A DNA stretch of 64,000 nt from Actinocrispum wychmicini (GCF_004345645.1 NZ_SLWS01000022.1:87694-151693); one strand, 5' to 3'; positions 1-10,051 are shown, numbered from the stretch's first letter. Translations and numbers: made by a program. Notes: a model not told the origin generated them from the sequence alone.

Positions 1-3000
1 TGCCTGTCGTCTGGTCGCGGCGCGCGCGGGGCTGATGCAGGCGCTGCCGCCCGGTGGCGCGATGATCGCCTTACGGGCCACCGAGGACGAGGTCGCTCCC
101 TTCCTGGATGAGCGGGTGAGCATCGCCGCGGTGAACGGTCCCGGAGCCGTGGTGCTCTCCGGAGACGAGAGCACTGCTCTCGGAATCGCCGAACGGTTCG
201 AGGGCAAGCGGTTGCGGGTGAGTCACGCGTTCCACTCACCCTTGATGGACCCCATGTTGGCGGAGTTCCGTGAAGTGGTGCGGAGCGTGCGGTTCGAGCG
301 GCCGTCGATCCCGATGGTGGCCGCCGCTGGTGGTGATGTGGTTGAGGCGGAGTACTGGGTGCGTCAGGTGCGGGACGCGGTCCGGTTCCACGACGGCGTG
401 GAAGCGCTCAAGGGCGAAGGCGTGGTGCGCTTCGTGGAGATCGGACCGGACGGTGTGCTGTCCGCTCTGGTTGATGGGATTCCGTTGATGCGCCGCGACA
501 AACCGCAGGCGGACACGCTCATGTCTGGTGTTGGCCGGTTGCACATGGCGGGCCACAGTCCGGAGTGGACGAGGATTCTGGGCGGCGGGAAGATCGTCGA
601 CCTGCCTACGTACGCCTTCCAGCGGCAGCGGTACTGGCCGACCGTTGACCGGCCGGAGTCGCTGTTCCGGCTCGACTGGACGCCCGTCGAGCCGGGCCCC
701 GACCCGGGCGACCACACCGTCTTCGAAGTCAGCGGCGAAGCGGCGGTCCACGAGGTCCTCAGCCGGGTGCAAGCGGTCACGGATGGGCGCGAGGAGCCAG
801 CGCGGGCCGAGAAGCCGGTGCGGACCGACGAGCCGGTGCGGGCCGGGGAGCCGGTGTGGACCGAGGAACCGGGGTGGGCTGAGGAGCGGCTGGTGATCGT
901 GACCCGGGGCGCGGTCGCCGCCGGGCCCGACGACCCAGTGTCCGACCTCGCCGCGAGCTCTGTGTGGGGGCTCGTAAGGTCGGCGCAGTCGGAGAACCCG
1001 GGCAGGTTTGTCCTCGTCGACACGGACGGGACCGCCGAGGTGGCCACGGCGATCAGTTCGGGTGAGCCGCAGGTGGCGGTCCGGGCCGGGAAGATCCTCG
1101 CTCCACGCCTGGCCCACGCGTCCGCGACACCCGGCAGTCTGCACGGCACAGTGCTGATCACCGGCGGCACGGGCGTGCTCGGCAGCCTGCTCGCCCGACA
1201 CATCGTGACTGAGCACGGCGTAAAGGACCTCGTCCTGGTCAGCCGGCGTGGCATCCAAGCGCCTGGTGCCCAGGAACTTGCGGCGGAACTCGGCGCCACA
1301 GTCACCGTCGCCGCCTGCGACGTGGCCGACCGCGACGCGCTGAGCGACCTGCTGGCCACGATTCCGTCCCTGAACGCCGTCATCCATCTCGCGGGTGTCC
1401 TGGACGACGGCGTGGTCTCCGCGCTGACCCCCGAGCGGCTCGACCAGGTCCTCGAAGCCAAGGCCGTGGCCGCGCTGAACCTGCACGAGCTGACCAAGGA
1501 CCTGTCCGCGTTCGTCATGTTCTCGTCGGCCGCCGGCACGCTCGGCTCGGCCGGACAAGGCAGTTACGCCGCCGCGAACGCTTTCCTGGACGCGTTGGCG
1601 GCGCACCGACGCGCGGCCGGGCTGCCGGGGCTGTCGCTTGCTTGGGGTGCGTGGGACGGCGGGATGACGGGCGACCTGACCGAGGTCGACATCCGTCGGA
1701 TGGCCCGTTACGGCATGACCCCGTTGTCGGCCGCCGAGGGTCTCCGTCTGTTCGACGCGGTTCTGGGCAGCGACAACTCGATGCTGCTGCCCATGCGCCT
1801 GGACACCACGGTCTTGCACGGCCGGCCGGCCGCCAGCACGACCAGCCGGGTCACCGACCTGTCCGAAACGGCGATCCTGGACCTCGTACTGTCCAATGTG
1901 GCCACTGTGCTCGGGCACGGCGACCATGCGCGGCTCTCGCCAGACCGCACGTTCAAGGACCTCGGCTTCGATTCGTTGACCGCGGTCGAACTCCGCAACC
2001 GGCTCAACGCGGGCACCGGCATGCGCCTTCCGTCCACATTGGTCTACGACTATCCGACGGCCACCGCGCTCGCCGCGCACATCAGTGCGGAACTGGCCGG
2101 GGAAACCCCCGAGACGGCTGCCCCGACCGCGGTCGCCGTCGACGAGCCGATCGCGATCGTCGGGATGAGCTGCCGGTTCCCTGGCGGCGTACGGTCTCCT
2201 GAGGACCTATGGAAACTGCTGCGGGACGGCGGCGACGCGATCACGTCGTTCCCGACCGACCGGGGCTGGGACGTCGACGCGCTCTACGATCCCGACCCCG
2301 ATCACGAAGGCACATCCTACGCCCGCGAAGGCGGATTCCTCACCGGGGCGGACCAGTTCGACGCCGCGTTCTTCGGGATCTCGCCGCGTGAGGCGCTCGC
2401 GATGGACCCGCAGCAACGGCTGCTGCTGGAGACCTCGTGGGAGGCGTTCGAGGACGCCGGGATCGACCCGGCCTCGGTACGTGGCGAGCGGGTCGGTGTG
2501 TTCGCCGGGACCAACGGCCGGGACTATCCGACCTTGCTCGCCGTGGCCCGCGAGAACGTCGAAGGGTACGCCGGCATCGGCAACGCGGCCAGTGTGCTGT
2601 CCGGGCGGGTGTCGTACCAGTTCGGCCTGGAAGGGCCCGCGGTGACAGTGGACACCGCGTGTTCGTCCTCTTTGGTCGCTCTGCATCTCGCCGGTCAGGC
2701 GCTTCGGCAGGGCGAGTGCACGCTCGCGTTGGTCGGCGGCGTGACCGTGATGACGACACCGGGCGCGTTCGTCGAGTTCAGCCGTCAGCGGGGTTTGGCC
2801 AAGGACGGCCGGTGCAAAGCGTTCTCGGACGACGCCGACGGTACCGGCTGGTCGGAAGGTGTCGGCGTGCTGGTCGTTGAACGACTGTCCGACGCGCAGC
2901 GCAACGGGCATCGCGTACTCGCGGTGGTCCGTGGCAGTGCGGTGAACCAGGATGGCGCGTCCAATGGCCTGACGGCGCCAAATGGTCCGTCGCAGCAGCG

Positions 3001-6000
3001 GGTGATTCGGGCGGCGTTGGCCAATGTCCGAATGTCAACATTCGACATTGACGTGGTCGAGGCGCACGGCACCGGGACCTCGTTGGGGGATCCGATCGAG
3101 GCTAATGCCCTAATGTCAACATTCGGACATCGTGACCGGCCGCTGTGGCTGGGGTCGGTGAAGTCGAACATCGGACATACCCAGGCGGCGGCCGGGATCG
3201 CGGGTGTGATCAAGATGGTGTTGGCGATGCGCCACGGCGTGCTGCCGAGGACGCTGCACGCGGAGACGCCGTCGTCGCATGTGGACTGGTCGGCGGGGAA
3301 CGTCCGACTCCTGACCGAGCCGGTGGACTGGCGGCCCAACGGCCACCCCCGACGCGCCGGAGTGTCCGCGTTCGGTGTCAGCGGCACCAACGCACACGTC
3401 ATCCTGGAGGCATTTGAAGGTACGGGAACGCGCGACACGGCGTCCCGGAACGCGAGACACGCGGGGCCGGTGCCGTGGGTGGTGGCTGGGAAGGGAGAAG
3501 GGGCGGTTAAGGAGCTGGTTGAGCGGGTCATGGGGCTTGATGGGGACCCGTTGGATATTGGGTTTTCGTTGGCGACTACGCGCGCGGTGTTCGACCATCG
3601 GGCGGTCGTTGTAGATGGGGCCGTGGCGACTGGGTTGGCCCGGGTGACCAGGACCGCCTTCATGTTCACCGGGCAGGGCGCGCAACGGGCCGGGATGGGC
3701 CGGGAGCTGTACGAGAAGTTTCCGGTGTTCGCGGAGGCATTCGACCAGGTCTGTGCGCTGATGGCGCCAGGGTTGCGGGATGTGGTGTTCGGGGACACCG
3801 ACGGGCTGGACCAGACCGGATGGGCGCAGCCGGCGTTGTTCGCCGTTGAGGTGGCGTTGTACCGGCTGGTCGAGGAGTGGGGACTGCGGCCCGACGCCGT
3901 GCTTGGCCATTCGATCGGGGAGTTGGCCGCCGCGCACGTCGCCGGGGTGATGGGTCTTGAAGACGCGTGCCGGTTGGTGACCGCGCGGGCGAGCCTGATG
4001 CAGGCGCTGCCAACCGGTGGCGCGATGGCCGCTCTTCGGGTGCCTGCAGAAGAACTCATCCTCGACGACCGGGTGGACATCGCGGCGGTGAACGGGCCGG
4101 AGGCGGTCGTGATCTCCGGGGACGAGGACGCGGTCCTGGAGCTGACAGCGAAGTTCCACGGCAAACGGCTGAACGTCAGTCATGCCTTCCACTCCCACCA
4201 CATGGACGGAATGCTCGACGAGTTCCGGAAAGTAGCCGAGACCGTTCGGTTCGGGCCGCCGGTGATCCCGATGGCCGGGGACGTCCAGTCGCCGGAGTAC
4301 TGGGTCCGGCAGGTCCGGGACGCCGTCCTGTTCCACGACAGTGTGGAAGCGCTCAAAGCTGAAGGTGTGGCGCGGTTCGTGGAGATCGGGCCGGACGGGG
4401 TGCTGTCCGCGCTCACCGACGGGGTCGCGTTGATGCGACGCGACCGGCCCGAACAAAACACGCTGACGACCGCGATCGGCCTGTTGCATGTGGACGGATT
4501 TAGTCCTGAGTGGACAAAGGTTCTGGCCGGCGGCCGCCGGGTCGACCTGCCGACGTACCCATTCCAGCACGAGCGCTACTGGCCGGACATGACCCGCCGG
4601 CATGGCCATCCGTTGCTGGGTACCGGAGTCGCGTTGGCTGACGACGGCTACCTCTTCACCAACACGCTGTCCCTGCACACCCATCCCTGGCTCGCGGACC
4701 ACGTTGTGGCCGGGTCGGTCGTCCTACCGGGCACCGCGTACGTGGAACTCGCCATCCACGCCGCCGACCAGACCGGGTGCGAGGGTATTGACGAACTCGT
4801 CGTTGAAACACCGTTGGTACTGGATGGAAAGGTCCAACTGCAGGTCGCGGTCGCCGCACCGGACGAGTCCGGCAGGCGCGCCCTGACTGTCCACTCCAGC
4901 ACGGACGACGCGCCATGGACCCGCCATGCCACCGGAGTTCTTGGCCCGGTCAGGGCGACGCCGGTCGACCTCACCGAGTGGCCGCCGGCCGGGGCGGACG
5001 CGATCGAGGTGGCCGGCATCTACGACGACCAACCCGAGGGCGGCGTCGAGTACGGGCCGGCGTTCCAGGGTCTGGCAGCGGCGTGGCACCGAGGCGACGA
5101 GATGTTCGCCGAGGTCGAACTGCCGGTCGACGACACGATGGCGCTGCACCCGGCGCTGCTGGATGCCGCACTGCACGTGCTCGGCCTGGCGTTCACCCAG
5201 GAGAATCAGAGCTACCTGCCGTTCTCGTGGTCCGGAGTGGCGTTGCACGCGAGCGGCGCCACCAGGATCCGGGTCCGGCTCACCGGCAGCGGCCCGGACT
5301 CGGTGTCGCTGGACGTCGCCGACGCCTCCGGGCAGCCGGTCGCTTCCGTGGCATCACTGGTACTGCGTCCCATCACGAAGGGTCGGCTACCTGGCACGCG
5401 CGATCTCTTCCGTCTGGAATGGACAGACGCGACGCCGGCGGAGCCGGTGCGTGTTCGCAGGTGTGCGGTCGTGGGCACGGACGAACTCAAGCTGAGCGCG
5501 ATCCTGGATGACGCCGGCGTGCACGTCGAAGCCTACGCTGACGTTGAGTCCCTTGTGGACGCCGCGTCGCTCGGCATGACCGTCCCTGACACCGTGTTCT
5601 ACCCCTGCGTGGGCGGACCCGACCTGGCCGAGGCGACGCACGACCTGACCACGGCGGCGCTCGGCCTGATCCAGAAGTGGGTCGCCGACGACACCCTGAC
5701 AGCCGCACGGCTGGTGTTCGTGACCCGCGGCGCCGTCGACGAGGTCACGGACCCGGCAGCGGCCGCGGTTTGGGGGCTCGTCCGGTCGGCCCAGGTGGAA
5801 CACCCCGACCGGTTCGCCCTGGTCGACACGGACGAGGGTGTCCTGGAGGCCCTGGCCGCGGGCGAGTCCCAGGTGTCGGTCCGGGACGGTGTCGTGCGCG
5901 TTCCGCGGTTCGCCCGAATTGAAGCGGGGACGGGCCAATGGCGTGCCCAGGGCACTGTCCTGGTGACGGGTGCGAGCGGCGAACTGGGTGGACGAGTGGT

Positions 6001-7783
6001 CAGGCACCTGGTCGAGCGGCACGGCGTCGAGCGGCTCGTCCTGGTCAGCCGGCGCGGTGGCGAGGCGCCGGACCTGCCCGCCGACATTCGCGTGCGACAG
6101 TGTGACGTCACCGACCGGGTCGCGTTGAAAGCAGTCCTGGACGAGATCCCTGACCTGGCAGCGGTCGTTCACCTCGCCGGCATCACCGACGACGGTGTGG
6201 TGTCCGCGCTCACCCCGGAGCGACTCGGAACAGTGTTGCGGCCCAAGGTGAACGCCGTGGTCGCACTGCACGAGCTGACCAAGGACAGGGACTTGAGGGA
6301 GTTCGTGCTGTTCTCGTCGGTGGCGGGCGTGCTGGGCAGCGCGGGCCAGGCGAGTTACTCGGCCGCGAACGCCTTCCTGGACGCGTTCGCAGCAAGCCAG
6401 GGGCCTCCGGTGCGGTCGTTGGCGTGGGGACTGTGGGACGGCAGCAGCGGCATGACCGCCAAGCTGGCCGACGCGGACCTGCGGCGGATGGCGCGCGGGG
6501 GAGTGGTGGCGCTGTCCGAGGAGCAAGGGCTGGCGCTGTTCGACCTCGCGTCTACTGTGGACGAAGCAACGCTGATTCCGGTTCGGCTGAGGACATCTGG
6601 CGACGCGGTGCCGCCGATGCTGCGGAACGTCGTCCGGACGTCCAGGCGGAAAGCCGTGGCGGTCGTGGACGACACGACCCTGCGGCAGCGGCTGGCGGCG
6701 GAGCCGGCCGACGGACAGGAGCGGATCCTGACCGAGATCGTCCGTGGCCAGATGGCGGTCGTGCTGGGACACGAGGCCGACGCGATCGGGGCGCACCAGA
6801 GCGTCGCGGACTCCGGGTTCGACTCGTTGACCGCCGTCGAGCTGCGCAACCGGCTCAACCAGGTGACCGGGCTGCGGCTCGCGCCGACCCTCGTCTTCGA
6901 CTTCCCGACCCCCGCCGACCTGGCCAAACACCTGCGCACCGAACTGGCGATCGAGGAGACCCAGCCGGAGCGGGCCGACGCGGCCGAGACGCTTGGCGCG
7001 TTGTTCCGGCTGAGCTGCCAGACCGGGAAGATGACGGCGGGTTTCGAGATGCTGCAACGGGCCGCGTTGCTCCGACCGACCTTCGAGGACCTGGACCCGA
7101 TGCCCGCGGTTCGGCTCGCGTCCGGCACGACGAGGCCCAGCCTGGTCTGCTTCAGCTCGTACGTCGCGTTGGCCGGGGTGCACCAGTACGCCCGGCTGGC
7201 GTCGCCGTTCCGGGACGTCCGGGATGTCTGGGCGCTGCCGGCGCCGGGCTTCGTCAAGGGACAGCCGCTGCCGGCCACGCGCGCCGCCGTCAACGAGGTG
7301 CAGGCTGGGTCCGTGCTGCGGTGTGCCGGCGACGACCCGTTCGTCCTGCTGGGATCGTCGTCCGGAGGTGTGCTCGCGCACGCGGCCGCCAGCCGGCTCG
7401 AACAGCTGGGCCGGCCGCCTGCCGCCGTCGTCCTGCTCGACACGTACATGCCCAGGGCCGACTCGCCGATCGAGCGCTTCCGGGACGAGCTGATCGGCGG
7501 GATGTTCGAGCGCGAGGAGATGTTCGCGCGGATGGACGCGGCCCGGCTCACCGCGATGGCCTGGTACTTCGAGCTGCTCGCCGAGTGGGAGCCGCGGCCG
7601 CTGTCCGTGCCGACCCTGCTGGTCCGGTCGTCCGAGCCGCCGGTGCCGGGCGCCGAGGACTGGCAGACCGACTGGGAGTCCGCGAACACCGTGATCGACG
7701 TGCCGGGCAACCACTTCACGATGATGGAGGCACACGCGAGCACGACCGCGCAGGCCGTCCACGACTGGCTTGACCGCTTGTAG
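1..7783 (+). CDS. Type I modular polyketide synthase, terminal subunit with thioesterase (5' partial)
   Basis: The frame is open from base 2, so the protein begins upstream; 2593 residues are visible. Domain order by nucleotide: end of an AT (to about 650), KR (660-1840), ACP (1858-2090), KS (2140-3410), AT (3655-4590), DH (4597-5380), KR (5395-6600), ACP (6690-6960), TE (6990-7770). Both ATs carry HAFHS, the malonyl-CoA signature. The KS has TACSSS, HGTGT and NIGH. The DH has HxxxGxxxxP (near 4697) and LLDAALH. Both KRs have the Rossmann glycines and the Ser/Tyr pair; the first has LDD and the second TDD, suggesting B-type reduction. Both ACPs have GFDSL. The TE has GSSSGG, LLDTY and GNHF. 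The expected output is one ketide reduced to hydroxyl, then one reduced to an alkene, then release. A rare TTA codon lies at 71-73. Confidence 0.97.
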   Translation, partial: ACRLVAARAGLMQALPPGGAMIALRATEDEVAPFLDERVSIAAVNGPGAVVLSGDESTALGIAERFEGKRLRVSHAFHSPLMDPMLAEFREVVRSVRFERPSIPMVAAAGGDVVEAEYWVRQVRDAVRFHDGVEALKGEGVVRFVEIGPDGVLSALVDGIPLMRRDKPQADTLMSGVGRLHMAGHSPEWTRILGGGKIVDLPTYAFQRQRYWPTVDRPESLFRLDWTPVEPGPDPGDHTVFEVSGEAAVHEVLSRVQAVTDGREEPARAEKPVRTDEPVRAGEPVWTEEPGWAEERLVIVTRGAVAAGPDDPVSDLAASSVWGLVRSAQSENPGRFVLVDTDGTAEVATAISSGEPQVAVRAGKILAPRLAHASATPGSLHGTVLITGGTGVLGSLLARHIVTEHGVKDLVLVSRRGIQAPGAQELAAELGATVTVAACDVADRDALSDLLATIPSLNAVIHLAGVLDDGVVSALTPERLDQVLEAKAVAALNLHELTKDLSAFVMFSSAAGTLGSAGQGSYAAANAFLDALAAHRRAAGLPGLSLAWGAWDGGMTGDLTEVDIRRMARYGMTPLSAAEGLRLFDAVLGSDNSMLLPMRLDTTVLHGRPAASTTSRVTDLSETAILDLVLSNVATVLGHGDHARLSPDRTFKDLGFDSLTAVELRNRLNAGTGMRLPSTLVYDYPTATALAAHISAELAGETPETAAPTAVAVDEPIAIVGMSCRFPGGVRSPEDLWKLLRDGGDAITSFPTDRGWDVDALYDPDPDHEGTSYAREGGFLTGADQFDAAFFGISPREALAMDPQQRLLLETSWEAFEDAGIDPASVRGERVGVFAGTNGRDYPTLLAVARENVEGYAGIGNAASVLSGRVSYQFGLEGPAVTVDTACSSSLVALHLAGQALRQGECTLALVGGVTVMTTPGAFVEFSRQRGLAKDGRCKAFSDDADGTGWSEGVGVLVVERLSDAQRNGHRVLAVVRGSAVNQDGASNGLTAPNGPSQQRVIRAALANVRMSTFDIDVVEAHGTGTSLGDPIEANALMSTFGHRDRPLWLGSVKSNIGHTQAAAGIAGVIKMVLAMRHGVLPRTLHAETPSSHVDWSAGNVRLLTEPVDWRPNGHPRRAGVSAFGVSGTNAHVILEAFEGTGTRDTASRNARHAGPVPWVVAGKGEGAVKELVERVMGLDGDPLDIGFSLATTRAVFDHRAVVVDGAVATGLARVTRTAFMFTGQGAQRAGMGRELYEKFPVFAEAFDQVCALMAPGLRDVVFGDTDGLDQTGWAQPALFAVEVALYRLVEEWGLRPDAVLGHSIGELAAAHVAGVMGLEDACRLVTARASLMQALPTGGAMAALRVPAEELILDDRVDIAAVNGPEAVVISGDEDAVLELTAKFHGKRLNVSHAFHSHHMDGMLDEFRKVAETVRFGPPVIPMAGDVQSPEYWVRQVRDAVLFHDSVEALKAEGVARFVEIGPDGVLSALTDGVALMRRDRPEQNTLTTAIGLLHVDGFSPEWTKVLAGGRRVDLPTYPFQHERYWPDMTRRHGHPLLGTGVALADDGYLFTNTLSLHTHPWLADHVVAGSVVLPGTAYVELAIHAADQTGCEGIDELVVETPLVLDGKVQLQVAVAAPDESGRRALTVHSSTDDAPWTRHATGVLGPVRATPVDLTEWPPAGADAIEVAGIYDDQPEGGVEYGPAFQGLAAAWHRGDEMFAEVELPVDDTMALHPALLDAALHVLGLAFTQENQSYLPFSWSGVALHASGATRIRVRLTGSGPDSVSLDVADASGQPVASVASLVLRPITKGRLPGTRDLFRLEWTDATPAEPVRVRRCAVVGTDELKLSAILDDAGVHVEAYADVESLVDAASLGMTVPDTVFYPCVGGPDLAEATHDLTTAALGLIQKWVADDTLTAARLVFVTRGAVDEVTDPAAAAVWGLVRSAQVEHPDRFALVDTDEGVLEALAAGESQVSVRDGVVRVPRFARIEAGTGQWRAQGTVLVTGASGELGGRVVRHLVERHGVERLVLVSRRGGEAPDLPADIRVRQCDVTDRVALKAVLDEIPDLAAVVHLAGITDDGVVSALTPERLGTVLRPKVNAVVALHELTKDRDLREFVLFSSVAGVLGSAGQASYSAANAFLDAFAASQGPPVRSLAWGLWDGSSGMTAKLADADLRRMARGGVVALSEEQGLALFDLASTVDEATLIPVRLRTSGDAVPPMLRNVVRTSRRKAVAVVDDTTLRQRLAAEPADGQERILTEIVRGQMAVVLGHEADAIGAHQSVADSGFDSLTAVELRNRLNQVTGLRLAPTLVFDFPTPADLAKHLRTELAIEETQPERADAAETLGALFRLSCQTGKMTAGFEMLQRAALLRPTFEDLDPMPAVRLASGTTRPSLVCFSSYVALAGVHQYARLASPFRDVRDVWALPAPGFVKGQPLPATRAAVNEVQAGSVLRCAGDDPFVLLGSSSGGVLAHAAASRLEQLGRPPAAVVLLDTYMPRADSPIERFRDELIGGMFEREEMFARMDAARLTAMAWYFELLAEWEPRPLSVPTLLVRSSEPPVPGAEDWQTDWESANTVIDVPGNHFTMMEAHASTTAQAVHDWLDRL
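791..880 (+). repeat. 18-bp tandem repeat, five units, inside the first KR
   Basis: Five in-frame 18-bp units encode the degenerate hexapeptide x-E-P-V-x-x (EEPARA, EKPVRT, DEPVRA, GEPVWT, EEPGWA). It sits in the structural half of the KR, after the post-AT linker and before the conserved LVIVTRGA strand. The insert is proline- and charge-rich and probably forms a flexible loop. Confidence 0.85.
3022..3130 (+). repeat. Two copies of a palindromic AT-richer motif inside the KS coding sequence
   Basis: AATGTCAACATTCG occurs at 3031-3044 and 3112-3125, 81 bp apart and in the same frame, both encoding MSTF. The first copy lies in a near-perfect 29-bp palindrome (3022-3050). The codons TCA and ACA are unusual for this gene. 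The copies flank the HGTGT active-site segment, where homologous KS proteins usually have other residues. Confidence 0.75.
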
Positions 7784-7793
7784 AAGGAGAAAC

Positions 7794-9020
7794 ATGCGCG
7801 TTCTGTTCGTCACGCTGCCGGAACGGTCCCATCTCTACTGCATGACCCCGACCGCGTGGGCGTTCGCCGCGGCCGGGCACGAGGTGCGGGTCGCCAGCTC
7901 GCCGATGGCCGCCGACCTGATCACGACGGCCGGCCTGACCGCGGTCCCGGTCGGCCCGGACCACGACATCCACGGCGGCATGGCCCGCAACCGGGACAGC
8001 CAGGACTCGGAGTTCTCCGACTGGAACGAGACGGACCCGACCAGGCTGACCTGGGAACGGCTGCTGCTGCGGTACAAGGTCTCGGTGTGGCACGGGTTCG
8101 CCAGCTACAACGACCCGATGCTCGACGACCTGGTCCGGTTCGCCCAGGACTGGCGGCCGGACCTGGTGATCTGGGACCCGCTGGCGTACGCGGGCGGGGT
8201 CGCGGCCGAGGTGGTCGGTGCGGCGCACGTGCGGATCATGTGCTGGGCGGACGTCTGGGGCGCCATGCGGGACGCCTTCCACGCGTTGAAGGAGGACTCG
8301 ACGGAGGACCCGATGGCCGAGTGGCTCACCGAACGGGCGGCGCCGTACGGCTGCGAGTTCACCGAGGCCATGGTGACCGGGCAGGCCACGATCGACCCCC
8401 TGCCGGTGAGCCTCGGTGTGGCGACCTCACTGCGCCGGATCCCGACGCGTTTCGTGCCGTACAACGGGCCCGCCGTGGTCGCCGACTGGTTGCGTGAGCC
8501 GGTCGAGCGGCCCCGGATCTGCCTTACATTGGGGACATCCAACACCGAACGGTACGGCGGCGACTTCGTGTCCATTTCGGACATCCTAAGAGCACTCGCG
8601 GACCTCGACGTGGAAGTCGTCGCCACCCTGCTGCCGGAGCAGATCGCCGCGTTGGGGGAGCCGCCGGAGAACGTCCGCGTGGTCCGGTCCATCGCCCTGC
8701 ACACCGTGCTCCCCACCTGCGCCGCGATCATCCATCACGGCGGGTTCGGCACGTACGCCACCGCGTTGGTCGCAGGCGTGCCGCAGATCGTTGTCACGAC
8801 GAGGATCTCGGACCACGTGCTGAGAGCCGAGGCACTGGCCGACCGCGGTGCCGGGCTGTACCTGCCGACCGCGGACGTCACCCCGGAACAGATCCGCGCC
8901 GCCGTGGCCCGGACAGTGACAGAGCCGGCGTTCCGGGAGAACGCCGGCCTGCTGATGGACGAGGCGCTGGCTCAGCCGGCACCGAACGACGTCGTGCCGG
9001 TGCTCAGCCGCCTCACTTGA
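7794..9020 (+). CDS. Macrolide-type glycosyltransferase (DesVII/EryCIII family)
   Basis: This 408-residue GT-B glycosyltransferase probably transfers a deoxy(amino)sugar from a nucleotide donor to the polyketide aglycone. The N-terminus MRVLFVTLPERSHL and the following PTAWAFAAAGHEVRVASSP match macrolide glycosyltransferases such as EryCIII. The donor-site motif HHGGFGTYATALVAGVPQ lies near residues 315-332. The ATG at 7794 has an AAGGAGA ribosome site at 7784-7790, directly after the synthase stop, so the two genes are probably co-transcribed. DesVII/EryCIII-type enzymes usually need a P450-like helper (DesVIII/EryCII), and none is present in this window. The gene converges with the PAS-LuxR gene, overlapping by 8 bp. 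Confidence 0.92.
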   Translation: MRVLFVTLPERSHLYCMTPTAWAFAAAGHEVRVASSPMAADLITTAGLTAVPVGPDHDIHGGMARNRDSQDSEFSDWNETDPTRLTWERLLLRYKVSVWHGFASYNDPMLDDLVRFAQDWRPDLVIWDPLAYAGGVAAEVVGAAHVRIMCWADVWGAMRDAFHALKEDSTEDPMAEWLTERAAPYGCEFTEAMVTGQATIDPLPVSLGVATSLRRIPTRFVPYNGPAVVADWLREPVERPRICLTLGTSNTERYGGDFVSISDILRALADLDVEVVATLLPEQIAALGEPPENVRVVRSIALHTVLPTCAAIIHHGGFGTYATALVAGVPQIVVTTRISDHVLRAEALADRGAGLYLPTADVTPEQIRAAVARTVTEPAFRENAGLLMDEALAQPAPNDVVPVLSRLT

Positions 9021-9744
9021 CGTATTCGGGCAGGGCGGCGGGTGGCCAGCAGTCGACGCTGAAGATGCCGACGGCGTACGCCTTGGCCACCAACGCCGCC
9101 CGGTTGGGCACCTTGAACTTCCGCAGCATCGCGCTGACGTGGTACTCCACGCCCTGCCGGCTCAGGTACAGCTTGGTGGCCAGCTGCACGGTCGGGATGC
9201 CCGCGGCGACCCCTTCCAGGATCTTGGCGTCCAGGTCGGTGAGCGTCCTGTACGGGTCCACGATCACCGGATTGTCGTTTTTGGACCGTTCGGCCCGCAT
9301 CAGCACGACGACTGTCTTGATCTGCGCGCTGTCCCCGGGCACCGCCAGCCCGGTCAGCTCGCCGGCGAAGGTGGTGCCGTCCGGCCGGATCGCGACCACG
9401 CGTTCGGTCAGCCGGGCCCGTCCACCCATGGTCAGCCGCGCGAACTGCCGCAGCATGTGCTGCCGCACGCTGGGATGCAGGAACTCGCAGAAGCCGTGCC
9501 CGCGCACGTCCGTGCTGAGCCGGCCGAACTGCTGGAAGAACGCCGTGTTCGTCTCTAACACACGCAGCTGGAGGTCGAGGATGGCCACGGACATGCCGGA
9601 TCTCTCGAAGAGTGACATGAAGATGTCGCCGTAGTCGGAGTAGGTCCTCGGTGCGCAGCGCTCCGCTAAGACGGCGGTTTCCTTCCTCGGTATGTGGCTG
9701 TCTGCCGTTAATCTCAACGCACCATGTGTCAAGCTCGTGGTCAT
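9013..9744 (-). CDS. PAS-LuxR transcriptional activator (PimM/AmphRIV type)
   Basis: This 243-residue protein has an N-terminal PAS domain (about residues 35-135) and a C-terminal LuxR helix-turn-helix (about 175-235, with the LYLSRQGVEYHVSAMLRKF recognition region). This architecture is typical of cluster-situated activators of macrolide pathways such as PimM. The ATG at 9744 was chosen because GGGGA lies 8-9 bases upstream; in-frame ATGs at 9753 and 9789 are alternatives. A sequence resembling the PimM consensus operator lies at 22876-22893, upstream of the flavin monooxygenase gene. Confidence 0.9.
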   Translation of the reverse strand: MTTSLTHGALRLTADSHIPRKETAVLAERCAPRTYSDYGDIFMSLFERSGMSVAILDLQLRVLETNTAFFQQFGRLSTDVRGHGFCEFLHPSVRQHMLRQFARLTMGGRARLTERVVAIRPDGTTFAGELTGLAVPGDSAQIKTVVVLMRAERSKNDNPVIVDPYRTLTDLDAKILEGVAAGIPTVQLATKLYLSRQGVEYHVSAMLRKFKVPNRAALVAKAYAVGIFSVDCWPPAALPEYVK

Positions 9745-10051
9745 GATTCGCATCCCCAAACTGCGACCCATCCCGCATCGGGCGTTCACGGTCCCCCCAT
9801 TTACTGTGGCCGAGCCTATGGACGGGCCGCTGACAGCGTCAATGGCTGCGGAAGTGCCTCGCTAATACTGTGGTTTCGCGCCGGCGGCGGGTACGGTCCG
9901 CACTACCGCCCTTGCGGTGGCCGGAGCGTGCACACACCGTCACGCACTGGTGATTTCCGCAGTTCAGGCGGGTAGGGGTTGATGTCACGGCGATGGTTCG
10001 GAACACTGGACACCCGTGGCGGTGGGTTACCGGGGCGGGGTTGAGGTTCTC
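9745..10051. other. Intergenic region upstream of the PAS-LuxR gene
   Basis: About 307 bp with no convincing gene. It must hold the leftward promoter of the PAS-LuxR gene and the end of the LAL operon transcript. Its left part is less GC-rich than the surroundings. No clear hairpin terminator is visible; a direct repeat begins at 10041. Confidence 0.5.

Noticed and set aside
236..2080. 614-codon open frame on the minus strand inside the synthase
   Set aside because: Antisense frame of a high-GC gene; Arg/Gly/His-rich and without family features, while the + strand encodes a clear synthase.
5387..7813. 808-codon minus-strand open frame
   Set aside because: Same type of antisense shadow, covering DH-KR-ACP-TE coding sequence.
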